Shown: positions 35,303 through 43,921 of the stretch, piece by piece
Layout of the letters: every line of letters starts with the position of its first letter
Numbering within the stretch: the stretch's first letter is position 1
Assembly: GCA_910585805.1 (NCBI GenBank)
Contig: CAJUFB010000009.1
Coordinates: 34,158-98,157, forward strand
Source: an uncultured Acetatifactor sp.
GTDB lineage: Bacteria; Bacillota; Clostridia; Lachnospirales; Lachnospiraceae
Length of the DNA: 64,000 bases
Reading direction: 5' to 3'
Program-made: the position numbers and the translations under genes
The notes under the pieces: generated by a model
What the model was told of the DNA's origin: nothing
Seen by the model: the letters and a program-made list of their open reading frames with translations, nothing else
Databases searched by the model: none

Positions 35303-37435
35303 TTAAAGTTCCCGTCCCGTAAATACGGCGACAGAACGGGGATGCATGATAAATTCGGAGTCGATGCGCACTTCCTCCCCTTCAGGGTAGCAGTAGCGGC
35401 CGTACCCGTCGCCCCAGGTGTTGACGCTCAGGAACCAGGCCAGATGGCAGTCCAGCTCCGGAACGGTAATCGTCACATCCTCCCAGTGGGAATTGACTGC
35501 CACATATACCAGGTCGTCCGTGCCGGTTTCCGGGTTGTAGCCTGCGAAGCTGATGGCCAGGGTTTTGGCATCATTGGGGATATACAGTTCCTCTGCATTG
35601 ATGCCGTGGGTGTGCAGAGGTTCCATGCCGCAGACGGCATCCGGGAGCATATTGCGGATGACAGGGTGTTTATGCCTGTATCGGATCATAAATTTGAAAA
35701 ATTCAAACAGATCCCGGTTTTTAGCAAGCAGGTTCCAGTTCAGCCAGGAGGTTTCGTTGTCCTGGCAATAGGGATTGTTGTTGCCGTATTGGGTGTTGCC
35801 GAATTCGTCTCCGGCCAGGAACATGGGGGTTCCCCGGCTGCACATCAGCACGGCACAGGCGTTACGTATCATCCGGAAACGGAGGCTGAGCACTTCGGGA
35901 TTATCGGTATCACCTTCCACACCGCAGTTCCAGCTTCGGTTGTCGTCGGCGCCGTCCGTATTGTTCCAGCCGTTTTTTTCATTGTGCTTCTCATTGTAGG
36001 AATAGAGGTCGTAAAGCGTAAAACCATCATGGCAGGTGAGAAAATTCACGCAGGAATTGTACCCGGCGTAATTGTTATTGTTGTCGGAATAGAAACCGCC
36101 GTACAGGTCTCCGGAGCCGGATATACTCCAGGCAGCATCCCAGGCATGCCAGAAATCTCCCTTCAGATAGGAACGAAGGGAATCCCGGTAGCGCCCGTTC
36201 CATTCCGCCCAACGCTTGCTGGCGGGGAATTTTCCCACCTGGTACAGGCCGCCCGCGTCCCATGCCTCTGCGATCAGCTTTACATTGCGCAGCACGGGGT
36301 CGGTGGCCAGAAGCTCCAGGAGAGGCGGATTGTTCAGGGGAGAACCGTCCTCATGCCGCCCCAGGATGCTGGCAAGGTCAAAGCGGAAGCCGTCGATCCG
36401 GTAGCTTACCGCCCAGTACCGCAGGCATTCCAGGATCATCTGGCGCACGATGGGGTTGTTGCAGTTCAGGGTATTGCCGCAGCCGCTGAAATTATAGTAA
36501 TTCCCGTTGGGCGTCAGCATATAATAGACCTTATTGTCGAAGCCCTTGAAACAGAAGGTAGAACCCTTTTCGTTGCCATCTGCGGTATGGTTGAACACAA
36601 CGTCAAGGATGACCTCGATGCCGTTGTCGTGGAGGGCCTTGATCAGGACTTTCAGCTCGGTGCCTTCCTGGTTGTATTCATCGTTTGCGATGTAACTGGT
36701 ATTGGGGGCGAAGAAGCCTACCGTATTATAGCCCCAGTAGTCCAGGAGATTCTCGCCGTCCACAGTGCGTGCGTTCATGGTCTCGTCAAATTCGAAGATG
36801 GGCATCAGCTCCACCGCATTAATGCCAAGCTCTTTCAGATAGGGAATCTTTTCCATCAGGCCTGCGAAGGTGCCCCGGTGCTTTACACCTGAGGAAGGAT
36901 GATAGGTGAAACCCCGGACATGGAGTTCATAGATGACCAGGTCGCTCATGGTGCGGCTGGATTGTGGCATGGCGCCCCAGTCGAAAACATCCCTGATGAC
37001 ACGGGCGTGATAACTCCCGGACTTTTTCATGCCCCACAGACGCTGACCGGCTACGGAACGGGCATAAGGATCAAGCAGGACGGCATTGGGGTCGAAAGTC
37101 AGCCCGTTTTCCGGTTCATAAGGGCCGTCGATCTGGTAGGCGTATTCGAATTCCTCGATATCCAGCCCGAATACGATCATGGAATAGACATCCCCTATCT
37201 TATAGGCTTCGGGAAACGGAAGCCGGGCATAGGGAACCGTTGCGTACCTGTGGAAGAGCAGGAGCGTGCAGGAGGTGCCGTAATGGGTGTGGACGGTAAA
37301 GTTCACGCCCACCGGGAGCATCATGGCTCCATGCACATCAAAAAGTCCGGGGCGGACGGGAAAGCCTTCGATTTCGGCCACGGGTGTCAGGGACATATTG
37401 AGCTCAGGAACATACTTTAGGGCGTAAAGTTTCAA
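35303..37435 (-). CDS. glgX: Glycogen debranching enzyme / isoamylase-like GH13
   Basis: A 711-residue cytoplasmic GH13 protein. An N-terminal beta domain (CBM48-like, with HGAMMLPVGVNFTVHTHYGTSCTLLLF) precedes the barrel. Conserved region I is DVVFNHT, II is RIDGFRFDLA with the nucleophile Asp, III is LIAEAWD with the acid Glu, and IV is FLTCHDGFTLYD. This pattern fits GlgX/TreX-type alpha-1,6 debranching of glycogen or maltodextrin. The start is a TTG at 37435, where AAGGAGG stands six bases away. A longer frame to 37573 runs through the intergenic region and is rejected. The gene is followed by its own terminator. Confidence 0.93.
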   Translation of the reverse strand: MKLYALKYVPELNMSLTPVAEIEGFPVRPGLFDVHGAMMLPVGVNFTVHTHYGTSCTLLLFHRYATVPYARLPFPEAYKIGDVYSMIVFGLDIEEFEYAYQIDGPYEPENGLTFDPNAVLLDPYARSVAGQRLWGMKKSGSYHARVIRDVFDWGAMPQSSRTMSDLVIYELHVRGFTYHPSSGVKHRGTFAGLMEKIPYLKELGINAVELMPIFEFDETMNARTVDGENLLDYWGYNTVGFFAPNTSYIANDEYNQEGTELKVLIKALHDNGIEVILDVVFNHTADGNEKGSTFCFKGFDNKVYYMLTPNGNYYNFSGCGNTLNCNNPIVRQMILECLRYWAVSYRIDGFRFDLASILGRHEDGSPLNNPPLLELLATDPVLRNVKLIAEAWDAGGLYQVGKFPASKRWAEWNGRYRDSLRSYLKGDFWHAWDAAWSISGSGDLYGGFYSDNNNNYAGYNSCVNFLTCHDGFTLYDLYSYNEKHNEKNGWNNTDGADDNRSWNCGVEGDTDNPEVLSLRFRMIRNACAVLMCSRGTPMFLAGDEFGNTQYGNNNPYCQDNETSWLNWNLLAKNRDLFEFFKFMIRYRHKHPVIRNMLPDAVCGMEPLHTHGINAEELYIPNDAKTLAISFAGYNPETGTDDLVYVAVNSHWEDVTITVPELDCHLAWFLSVNTWGDGYGRYCYPEGEEVRIDSEFIMHPRSVAVFTGREL

Positions 37436-37647
37436 ATTCTGCCTCCTTATTCTGGCTTTGTTGACAGGAAAATGCTGTCGGGACGCCCGCAAACCAGCTG
37501 GGAATCCGGCACAGGAACGGGTAAAAAAATGACAATATGGCAACAGTATAATGGATGTATCCGGAAAAAGCAATTGAAAGTTTTACAAATTCGGAGTATA
37601 CTGTACCTGTAACAAGATTTTTCGATCTTTGGAAAGGGGGCAGCGTT

Positions 37648-37980
37648 ATGAAGGAAGGGGCATTCTTGGGATTTCTTTTGTGGATGGCCGGTGGGGGACT
37701 GCTGATAGCTCTGGGCATCGCAGCTTTTTTTGCGAAGAAGGAAGTGGGATTTTTCAACAATGTGAAAGCGCTTCCGATGGAGAATGTGAAAGCCTATAAC
37801 CGTGCTGTGGGAAAGCTGTACCTGGTGTACGGAGCCGTATTTCTGCTTCTGGGGCTTCCCATTTTGACAGGGCAGAATTCCCCTGCCGTTATTTTTTCTG
37901 TATTAGGGGTGGTGGCAGAGACGATCGTTGCCATGGCTGTCTATCTCCTGGCAATCCAGAATAAGTATGAAAAGAAATAG
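37648..37980 (+). CDS. Small membrane protein, DUF3784-like
   Basis: A 110-residue protein with three predicted transmembrane helices (about 5-27, 57-77, 81-102). The short soluble loop FFAKKEVGFFNNVKALPMENVKAYNRAVGKLY between helices 1 and 2 is typical of DUF3784 proteins. Function unknown. The ATG at 37648 is preceded by GGAAAGGGGG. It is divergent from the debranching-enzyme gene. Confidence 0.75.
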   Translation: MKEGAFLGFLLWMAGGGLLIALGIAAFFAKKEVGFFNNVKALPMENVKAYNRAVGKLYLVYGAVFLLLGLPILTGQNSPAVIFSVLGVVAETIVAMAVYLLAIQNKYEKK

Positions 37981-38147
37981 AGACGCATGCCTGGTTCCCG
38001 GTAAAGTTTTCCTGATTCCTGCCGAAATAATTGATAGACGGCGGCAGACGGGGGATTTCCGCAGCCGCGGAAAAACGGATTTGACGGCACCGAGACGGCA
38101 GAATGGCGCCGGAGAAGGACGCCGGGAAACGCTATGGAGGGCAGAAA

Positions 38148-38858
38148 ATGGAAAAAATAGGAAGTTATTATCAGAGCAGCGTCTATGAGAGGACAGCGAA
38201 GGCTGCAAAGGACGCGGAAAATGCGAAGGCAGACAGGGCCAAAAGCGCCAGTGCGGCAAAAGAGGAGAAGAAGTCTCCTGCCTTAAGCAGGGCAGCTCAG
38301 AAGCTGCTGAAGGAATTGCAGAAGACTTATAAAAATATGGACTTCATGGTGGCGGATTACGAGACGGACGAGGAAGCGGCCGCCCTGTTATCCAGAGGAA
38401 CAGGGGAATACACTGCTCTGCTTTCCACAGATGAGCTGGAGAAGATGGCGGCAGACGACAGCGTGAAAGAGAAGAATCTGAAGACGCTGGATGAAGCCGT
38501 ATCCAAACTGGACGAGATGAAAGAACAGCTGGGAGACAAGGCCGATGATGTGACCCGCATCGGAATCGCCATCGGTGATGACGGAGAAGTCTCCTTCTTC
38601 GCGGAACTGGAGAAGAACAGCGAAAAGCAGCGCGAGCGTATAGAGAAGCAGCGTGAAGAGAAGCGGGATGAGACGAAGGAGGCGAAGAGCGCGGAGACCG
38701 GCCAGTACCGCGCCCTTGGAAAACCCGCTGAGAAGCGAACTACGGTATTCGCACCCACAGTGGAAGAGCTGGCGGAGAAGATTTCACGGGTGGACTGGAG
38801 TAAAGTGAAGGAAGAACGTCCTGATTTCACTGGACAGAAGTTTGATTTTGTGGTATAG
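38148..38858 (+). CDS. Charged coiled-coil protein, DUF6033-like
   Basis: A 236-residue soluble protein rich in Lys, Glu and Ala, beginning MEKIGSYYQSSVYERTAKAA. It has a globular middle (about 50-150: MDFMVADYETDEEAAALLSRG...YTALLSTDELEKMA...IGIAIGDDGEVSFFAEL) and a coiled-coil stretch (NSEKQRERIEKQREEKRDE). This order resembles the DUF6033 family of Lachnospiraceae; function unknown. GGAGGG precedes the ATG at 38148. A terminator hairpin follows at 38890. Confidence 0.7.
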   Translation: MEKIGSYYQSSVYERTAKAAKDAENAKADRAKSASAAKEEKKSPALSRAAQKLLKELQKTYKNMDFMVADYETDEEAAALLSRGTGEYTALLSTDELEKMAADDSVKEKNLKTLDEAVSKLDEMKEQLGDKADDVTRIGIAIGDDGEVSFFAELEKNSEKQRERIEKQREEKRDETKEAKSAETGQYRALGKPAEKRTTVFAPTVEELAEKISRVDWSKVKEERPDFTGQKFDFVV

Positions 38859-38889
38859 TAATGTTGCATTTCGCATAGGAACATATGTG

Positions 38890-38937
38890 TGCCATCACAG
38901 GCTGTTATCCCTGTGATGGCATTGTCATTCCTGTTTT
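38890..38937 (+). terminator. Rho-independent terminator
   Basis: TGCCATCACAGG (38890-38901) is the reverse complement of 38910-38921, followed by a T-rich stretch ending CCTGTTTTT. Confidence 0.75.
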
Positions 38938-38999
38938 TCGGAGGAGGACGACAAAGGGGTCCTGTGTGAAAAATACAGACAGACAGGGAGAGTATATTT

Positions 39000-39656
39000 A
39001 TGAAAAAGCGTTTGATCGGACTGATGTTGGCGGCAGCCATGGCACTGACACTGGCGGCCTGCGGCAAGGACAATGGGGATTCTGACCAGGAGTCCGCGGG
39101 AAAGGATTACGATGCGGCCTCCGGGGAACTGGACGCAGGGCAGGAGAGCGGAGCGGAAAGCGCCTCTGTGGGCATGCATCATGTGGAAATTACGGTGCGT
39201 GATTACGGAACGATTTCCGTGGAACTGGACGGAGACGCGGCGCCCATTACGGTAGAGAATTTCCTGAAGCTGGCAGGGGAGGGGTTTTATGACGGACTGA
39301 CCTTTCACCGTATTGTACCCGGATTCGTGATTCAGGGAGGGGATCCCAATGGCGACGGCACAGGCGGTTCCAGCGAGACAATCAAGGGAGAATTTTCCGA
39401 AAACGGCGTGGATAATACTCTGTCACATACCAGAGGGGCCATTTCCATGGCGCGTTCCTCGGCGGCGGACAGCGCCAGTTCCCAGTTCTTTATCGTGCAT
39501 GAAGACAGTACCTTTCTGGACGGGCAGTATGCATGCTTCGGATATGTGACAGAGGGGATTGAGGTGGTGGACACCATCTGCGATACAATCGGCAGCAATG
39601 AGCTTGTAGAGAAAGAGAACCAGCCTGTTATCGAGAGCATTAAGGTGGTGGACTGA
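39000..39656 (+). CDS. Cyclophilin-type peptidyl-prolyl isomerase, lipoprotein
   Basis: A 218-residue surface lipoprotein (lipobox LAAC, lipidated Cys21, Asp/Glu/Ser-rich tether to about residue 58) carrying a cyclophilin domain. Catalytic signatures are LTFHRIVPGFVIQGGDP with the active-site Arg, RGAISMARS, and SSQFFIVHEDSTFLDGQYACFG. It would speed proline isomerisation in proteins folding outside the membrane. The domain is the short bacterial form and complete. It stands alone; the CarD-like gene downstream has its own promoter. Confidence 0.93.
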   Translation: MKKRLIGLMLAAAMALTLAACGKDNGDSDQESAGKDYDAASGELDAGQESGAESASVGMHHVEITVRDYGTISVELDGDAAPITVENFLKLAGEGFYDGLTFHRIVPGFVIQGGDPNGDGTGGSSETIKGEFSENGVDNTLSHTRGAISMARSSAADSASSQFFIVHEDSTFLDGQYACFGYVTEGIEVVDTICDTIGSNELVEKENQPVIESIKVVD

Positions 39657-39751
39657 AGTCCCTGAAAGTCTGAAACAGTAATTATTACACAAAGTACGGA
39701 GGCTTTGCTATAGGCATATTTCACAAACTTTATCCAAACTCGCATATTTTG

Positions 39752-39781
39752 CTGACATTTTCGGATTAAATCTGTTAGAAT
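39752..39781 (+). promoter_or_regulatory. Predicted promoter of the CarD-like gene
   Basis: CTGACA at 39752-39757, an 18-base spacer and TAGAAT at 39776-39781. Confidence 0.55.
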
Positions 39782-39843
39782 ATGGTTATAACATATAGTG
39801 GAGGTGTTTTGTAGTCGGCAAGCATGCGGAAAGTGAGGTTCTA

Positions 39844-40347
39844 GTGTTTGGAATAGGTGATTATGTGATTTGCGGCAACAAAGGAGTCTGCGAGGTGGAG
39901 AATATTACCACTCTGAATATTTCGGGCGTGGACAGAGGGAGGGAATATTATATCCTGAAGCCTCTGTATATGTCCGGAAGCACGGTTTATCTGCCGGTAG
40001 ATTCCCCGAAGGAGTCCATGCGGAAGGTTCTCAGACGAGAGGAAGCGGAAAAGCTGATCGAAGCGATCCCGGAGATCCCGCTGCTGGTGATTACGAATGA
40101 CAAGCTGTCAGAACAGGCATATAAGGATTGTATCAGAACCAATGACTGTGAAGATCTGGTAAAACTGCTCAAGACCATCTACACCAGAAAGCAGAAGCGG
40201 ATCAAGGCTGGCAGAAAGGTGACGGCAGTGGATGCGAAGTATTTCCATATGGCAGAGGAGAATCTGTACGGCGAGCTGGCTGTGTCGCTGAATATCAGCC
40301 GTAAGGAAGTGGAGGGCTATATTGTGGAAGCCATTGACGGCAGATGA
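39844..40347 (+). CDS. CarD/CdnL-family transcription regulator
   Basis: A 167-residue protein with the CarD N-terminal RNA-polymerase-binding fold: FGIGDYVICGNKGVCEVENI, YYILKPLYMSGSTVYLPVD. A helical C-terminal domain with KLLKTIYTRKQKRIKAGRKVTAVDAKYF and LNISRKEVEGYI follows. Such proteins bind the RNA polymerase beta subunit and stabilise open complexes; in Lachnospiraceae several short paralogs exist and their targets are unknown. The start is GTG at 39844 with GTGAGG ahead. The threonine T-box promoter begins only 16 bases after its stop. Confidence 0.85.
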   Translation: MFGIGDYVICGNKGVCEVENITTLNISGVDRGREYYILKPLYMSGSTVYLPVDSPKESMRKVLRREEAEKLIEAIPEIPLLVITNDKLSEQAYKDCIRTNDCEDLVKLLKTIYTRKQKRIKAGRKVTAVDAKYFHMAEENLYGELAVSLNISRKEVEGYIVEAIDGR

Positions 40348-40362
40348 TTTTACAGAAAGTAC

Positions 40363-40391
40363 TTTACAATTCAGACTAAAAGTATTATGAT
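40363..40391 (+). promoter_or_regulatory. Predicted promoter of the T-box/thrS transcript
   Basis: TTTACA at 40363-40368, a 17-base spacer and TATGAT at 40386-40391, placing the transcript start near 40398, at the beginning of the T-box leader. Confidence 0.7.
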
Positions 40392-40397
40392 GTAGAA

Positions 40398-40650
40398 AAC
40401 GTTGAAGAGAAGAGTAGCAGGCCGAAAGCGCCGCAGAGAGAACCGCCCGGGGTCCGGTGGTGGAAGCGGTTTGGCGCTGGGACTGTGAAGACCGTCTCGG
40501 AGTGGCTTTAATACAGCCCGGCAGCTTCCGTTATCAGCAAATGAGTGGCAGCTTTCTGCTTTTTGAAAAGCTGCAAAAAGGGTGGAACCGCGTTCAGAGA
40601 ACTGATACGTCCCTTGCAATAGGAATATTGCAGGGGGCTTTTTTGTTGTT
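40398..40650 (+). ncRNA. T-box leader, threonine-specific
   Basis: A tRNA-sensing leader. Stem I features AGTA (40414-40417 region), AGAGA and GGTGGTGG are present. The conserved T-box AGGGTGGAACCGCG is at 40579-40592. The terminator is CCCTTGCAATA (40611-40621) paired with 40626-40636 and a T-run from 40639. The likely specifier codon is ACC at 40491-40493 (in GAAGACC), which reads threonine and agrees with thrS downstream. Uncharged tRNA-Thr should favour the antiterminator and allow expression of the membrane-protein gene and thrS. Confidence 0.93.
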
Positions 40651-40753
40651 TTTCAGCATGTTTTGCGGGTCCCCCGAGAGACAGGGAAGTCTCAGGTCAG
40701 CGGCTGCCCTGAAGTCAGAAAATGAAAGGCAGAACAGGAAAGGAGACAGAAAA

Positions 40754-41077
40754 ATGGAACAATGGAAAAAGAAATTCGGGGAGCTGGGTGACAGATGGTT
40801 TGAGGGGGAATTGACGATACCCAAGACGGAACTGTGGCTGGTACTGACGGCATGCTTCCTGATGGGGATTCTGTACGGCCTGAAGAAAGCGCCCATGACA
40901 CATGGCGTTATGATCGGGAGCAATAACGGGAATTCCTGGGGCGGCTGCAGAGATCACAAAGGCGCTTCCAAAGGGAAGCATGCGGCGGAAGCGGGTCCGG
41001 ACGGCGTGAAAGAAGCCTGTGAATGCGGTGAGCAGCACAAGAAACATAAGTGCCATAAGAAAAGCTGCTGCCGATAA
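40754..41077 (+). CDS. Small membrane protein between the T-box and thrS
   Basis: A 107-residue protein with an N-terminal helix (WKKKFGELGDRWFEGE), one transmembrane segment at about residues 25-41 (LWLVLTACFLMGILYGL), and a Gly/Asn patch. The tail is rich in Cys, His and Lys (CECGEQHKKHKCHKKSCC), suggesting metal binding. I do not know its function. AAAGGAGA precedes the ATG at 40754; the longer frame from 40457 is the T-box RNA. As it lies after the T-box terminator and 100 bases before thrS, it should be threonine-regulated. Confidence 0.7.
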   Translation: MEQWKKKFGELGDRWFEGELTIPKTELWLVLTACFLMGILYGLKKAPMTHGVMIGSNNGNSWGGCRDHKGASKGKHAAEAGPDGVKEACECGEQHKKHKCHKKSCCR

Positions 41078-41180
41078 GAGATCGGGTACGGGAAAGTCTG
41101 TCACAGGAAAATGGAATACAGCCTCTGCCCCTGAGTATTGAGGGCGACAGAAGCTGAACCGGAACAGGAGAACAGGGAAA

Positions 41181-43139
41181 ATGAGGATTACATTAAAGGA
41201 CGGCTCCGTGAAGGAGTATGAAAATGCAATAAGCGTATATGACATAGCGCTGGATATCAGCGAGGGCCTGGCACGGGCGGCATGCTGTGCAAAAATAGAC
41301 GGTAAAACGGCAGATCTTCGCACGGTCATTGACCATGACTGCGAATTGAGCATCTGCACGGCCAATGACGAGGAGGGTCTGGCCGCGATCCGCCATACTG
41401 CCTCCCATGTGCTGGCGGAAGCGGTAAAGAATCTGTTTCCCAATGCGAAGCTGGCCATCGGACCCAGTATTGAGACGGGATTTTACTACGATTTTGATCA
41501 TGAGGCTTTCTCCAGGGACGACCTGGATGCCCTGGAAGCAGAGATGAAAAAGATCGTGAAAAAGGGTGAGAAGCTGGAGAAGTTCACTTTGCCCAGAGCG
41601 GAAGCCATCGCGTTTATGGAAGAGCGCCAGGAACCCTTCAAGGTGGAGCTGATTCAGGATTTGCCGGAGGATGCGGAGATTTCCTTCTACAGGCAGGGCG
41701 AATTTGTGGATTTGTGCGCCGGACCTCACCTGATGAGCACCAAGGGTGTCAAGGCATTCAAGCTGACATCCTCTTCCATGGCTTACTGGCGCGGAGATTC
41801 CGACAAAGCCAGGCTGCAGCGTATCTACGGCACCGCTTACAATAAGAAAGAAGACCTGCAGGCTCATCTGGAGAGGATGGAGGATGCAAAGCGCCGTGAC
41901 CATAACCGGTTGGGGCGTGAGATGGATCTGTTTACAACGGTGGATGTCATCGGCCAGGGTCTGCCCCTCTTTACACCCAGGGGAACAAAGATGCTGATAA
42001 AGCTTCAGAGATGGATCGAGGACCTGGAGGACAAGGAGTGGGGCTATGTCCGCACCAGAACTCCTCTGATGGCAAAATCTGACCTGTATAAAATGTCGGG
42101 CCACTGGGATCATTATAAGGAAGGCATGTTTGTGCTGGGAGATGAGGAGACGGATAAAGAAGTGTTCGCGCTGCGCCCCATGACCTGCCCTTTCCAGTAT
42201 TACGTATATAAAAATACGCAGAAATCCTACCGTGACCTGCCCTACAGGATGAGTGAGACTTCCACCCTGTTCCGCAACGAGGATTCCGGTGAGATGCACG
42301 GCCTGACCCGCGTGCGTCAGTTTACCATCACGGAAGGACATCTGGTAGTCCGCCCGGATCAGATGGTTGAGGAGTTCAAGGGATGTCTTGCCCTGGCGAA
42401 GCACTGTCTGACCACGCTGGGCGTGGAGGAGGATGTCACCTACCATCTCTCCAGGTGGGATCCGGAAAACAGAGAAAAATATATCGGTGAACCGGAGGTC
42501 TGGAATGAGACGGAGCAGCATATCAGAGAGGTGCTGACGCAGTTGGAGATCCCTTTCGTGGAGGATGTGGGAGAAGCTGCGTTCTACGGCCCGAAGGTAG
42601 ATATCAATGCAAGGAATGTGTACGGCAAGGAAGACACCATGATCACCATCCAGTGGGATGCGCTGCTGGCGGAGCAGTTTGACATGTACTATGTGGACCA
42701 GAACGGCGACAGGGTACGCCCTTACATTATCCACAGGACCTCCATGGGCTGCTATGAGAGGACGCTGGCATGGCTGATCGAAAAATATGCCGGCAAATTC
42801 CCTACCTGGCTCTGCCCGGAACAGGTAAGGGTGCTTCCCATCTCCGAAAAATACGAAGCCTATGCGTGGGAGGTGCTGAAGGCGCTTCGCGCCAGGGATA
42901 TCGATGCGGAGGTGGATAACCGTTCCGAGAAGATCGGGTTTAAGATCCGGGAGGCAAGGCTTGCCCGGGTGCCTTACATGCTGGTAGTGGGACAGCAGGA
43001 GGAAGAACAGGGACTGGTATCTGTCAGAAGCCGTTTTGCCGGGGATGAGGGCCAGAAGCCGCTGGCGGAGTTTATCGGGCAGATCAGTGAGGAAATCGCA
43101 TCGAAGACGATCCGAAAGGAAGAGGTGCAGGAAAAATGA
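41181..43139 (+). CDS. thrS: Threonyl-tRNA synthetase
   Basis: A 652-residue class II synthetase that charges tRNA-Thr. The N-terminal TGS domain (about 1-62) is followed by the editing domain (HTASHVLAEAVKNLFPNAKLAIGP, about 70-225). The catalytic core carries LRPMTCPFQYYVYK (zinc-binding Cys), the motif 2 region SETSTLFRNEDSGEMHGLTRVRQFT and HRTSMGCYERTLAWLIEK (motif 3). The anticodon-binding domain (PEQVRVLPIS onward) ends the chain. Length is normal. It is controlled by the upstream threonine T-box, and the start has AGGAGA at a good distance. Confidence 0.97.
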   Translation: MRITLKDGSVKEYENAISVYDIALDISEGLARAACCAKIDGKTADLRTVIDHDCELSICTANDEEGLAAIRHTASHVLAEAVKNLFPNAKLAIGPSIETGFYYDFDHEAFSRDDLDALEAEMKKIVKKGEKLEKFTLPRAEAIAFMEERQEPFKVELIQDLPEDAEISFYRQGEFVDLCAGPHLMSTKGVKAFKLTSSSMAYWRGDSDKARLQRIYGTAYNKKEDLQAHLERMEDAKRRDHNRLGREMDLFTTVDVIGQGLPLFTPRGTKMLIKLQRWIEDLEDKEWGYVRTRTPLMAKSDLYKMSGHWDHYKEGMFVLGDEETDKEVFALRPMTCPFQYYVYKNTQKSYRDLPYRMSETSTLFRNEDSGEMHGLTRVRQFTITEGHLVVRPDQMVEEFKGCLALAKHCLTTLGVEEDVTYHLSRWDPENREKYIGEPEVWNETEQHIREVLTQLEIPFVEDVGEAAFYGPKVDINARNVYGKEDTMITIQWDALLAEQFDMYYVDQNGDRVRPYIIHRTSMGCYERTLAWLIEKYAGKFPTWLCPEQVRVLPISEKYEAYAWEVLKALRARDIDAEVDNRSEKIGFKIREARLARVPYMLVVGQQEEEQGLVSVRSRFAGDEGQKPLAEFIGQISEEIASKTIRKEEVQEK

Positions 43140-43367
43140 AGACCGCATAAAAAGATTCGGAATAGGATTGCCGTGAGAGGGCATACTGATCTTGACAGGA
43201 ATGCGTGATGAGGGATGCCTTTTGCGACAAGATACAGAACCTGTCCGAATCTGCCGTTTCAGCGCCGTTTCAGGCAGATTTGTCCAACTTTGACCTGACA
43301 GATCTGCCGGAGGCCTGCGAAGCAGATTTACCGGGTCCTTTGCCAAGCGGCGCAGAAGGAGGTTAAA

Positions 43368-43688
43368 ATGGCGGATTTAAAATGTGCGGTAGACAATTGT
43401 ACCTACAATGACCAGCATCTCTGCTGCAAGGGAGACATCATGGTGGGCGGACAGCATGCCTGTAGCTGCGACGAAACCTGCTGTGACAGCTTCAGGCAGC
43501 AGAGGGAAGGGATGGATTCTTTTAAAAGTTCCGTATCCCATCCCAGCAGAACCATCAGCATTGATTGTGAAGCGGTGAAATGTGTCTACAATTCCAATTA
43601 CAAATGCCACGCGGAACATGTGGACATCAAGGGATGCGGCGCCTGCGACTGCAGGGGAACAGCCTGCTCTACCTTTAAAGAGAAATAG
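43368..43688 (+). CDS. Cysteine-rich protein with two DUF1540 domains
   Basis: A 106-residue protein made of two DUF1540 units (about 4-45 and 63-104), each with the pattern C-x4-C-x-Y-N-x5-C-x-A/G and ending C-D-x3-C-x-S/T-F. Eight cysteines in each half suggest zinc binding. Function unknown; such proteins are widespread in Clostridia and Bacilli. AGGAGG precedes the start. A strong terminator follows at 43712. Confidence 0.85.
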   Translation: MADLKCAVDNCTYNDQHLCCKGDIMVGGQHACSCDETCCDSFRQQREGMDSFKSSVSHPSRTISIDCEAVKCVYNSNYKCHAEHVDIKGCGACDCRGTACSTFKEK

Positions 43689-43711
43689 ACAGGATTGATA
43701 TGTGAGATAAG

Positions 43712-43749
43712 TACCCTTCAAACGGTTCCGGTGTTTGAAGGGTATTTTC
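43712..43749 (+). terminator. Rho-independent terminator after the DUF1540 gene
   Basis: TACCCTTCAAAC (43712-43723) is the reverse complement of 43733-43744, followed by TTTTCTT. Confidence 0.85.
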
Positions 43750-43837
43750 TTGGGAAGTGTCTGAAAACAACCGCTAAGCGTGCAGTATGATGAAAGTGAT
43801 ATAAAATATACTTATATTAAATATAAAATATATTGAT

Positions 43838-43866
43838 TTTACTTATGGAACATAATGTAGTATAAT
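43838..43866 (+). promoter_or_regulatory. Predicted promoter of purA
   Basis: TTTACT at 43838-43843, a 17-base spacer and TATAAT at 43861-43866, in a very AT-rich stretch 56 bases before the purA start. Confidence 0.65.
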
Positions 43867-43921
43867 GAGACTGCAAAGCAAAAATAATACCTGCCTTCAG
43901 CAGGCAGGGAATGGAGGAAAA

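Noticed and set aside
40457..40753. N-terminal extension of the small membrane protein
   Set aside because: This stretch is the T-box RNA including its terminator; a strong ribosome-binding site defines the ATG at 40754.
41193..43346. Long minus-strand open frame opposite thrS
   Set aside because: It mirrors the codon pattern of thrS and has no recognisable protein family.
43140..43367. A second T-box or riboswitch before the DUF1540 gene
   Set aside because: AATCTGCC/GGCAGATT pairs are present, but no T-box or known riboswitch core is seen.
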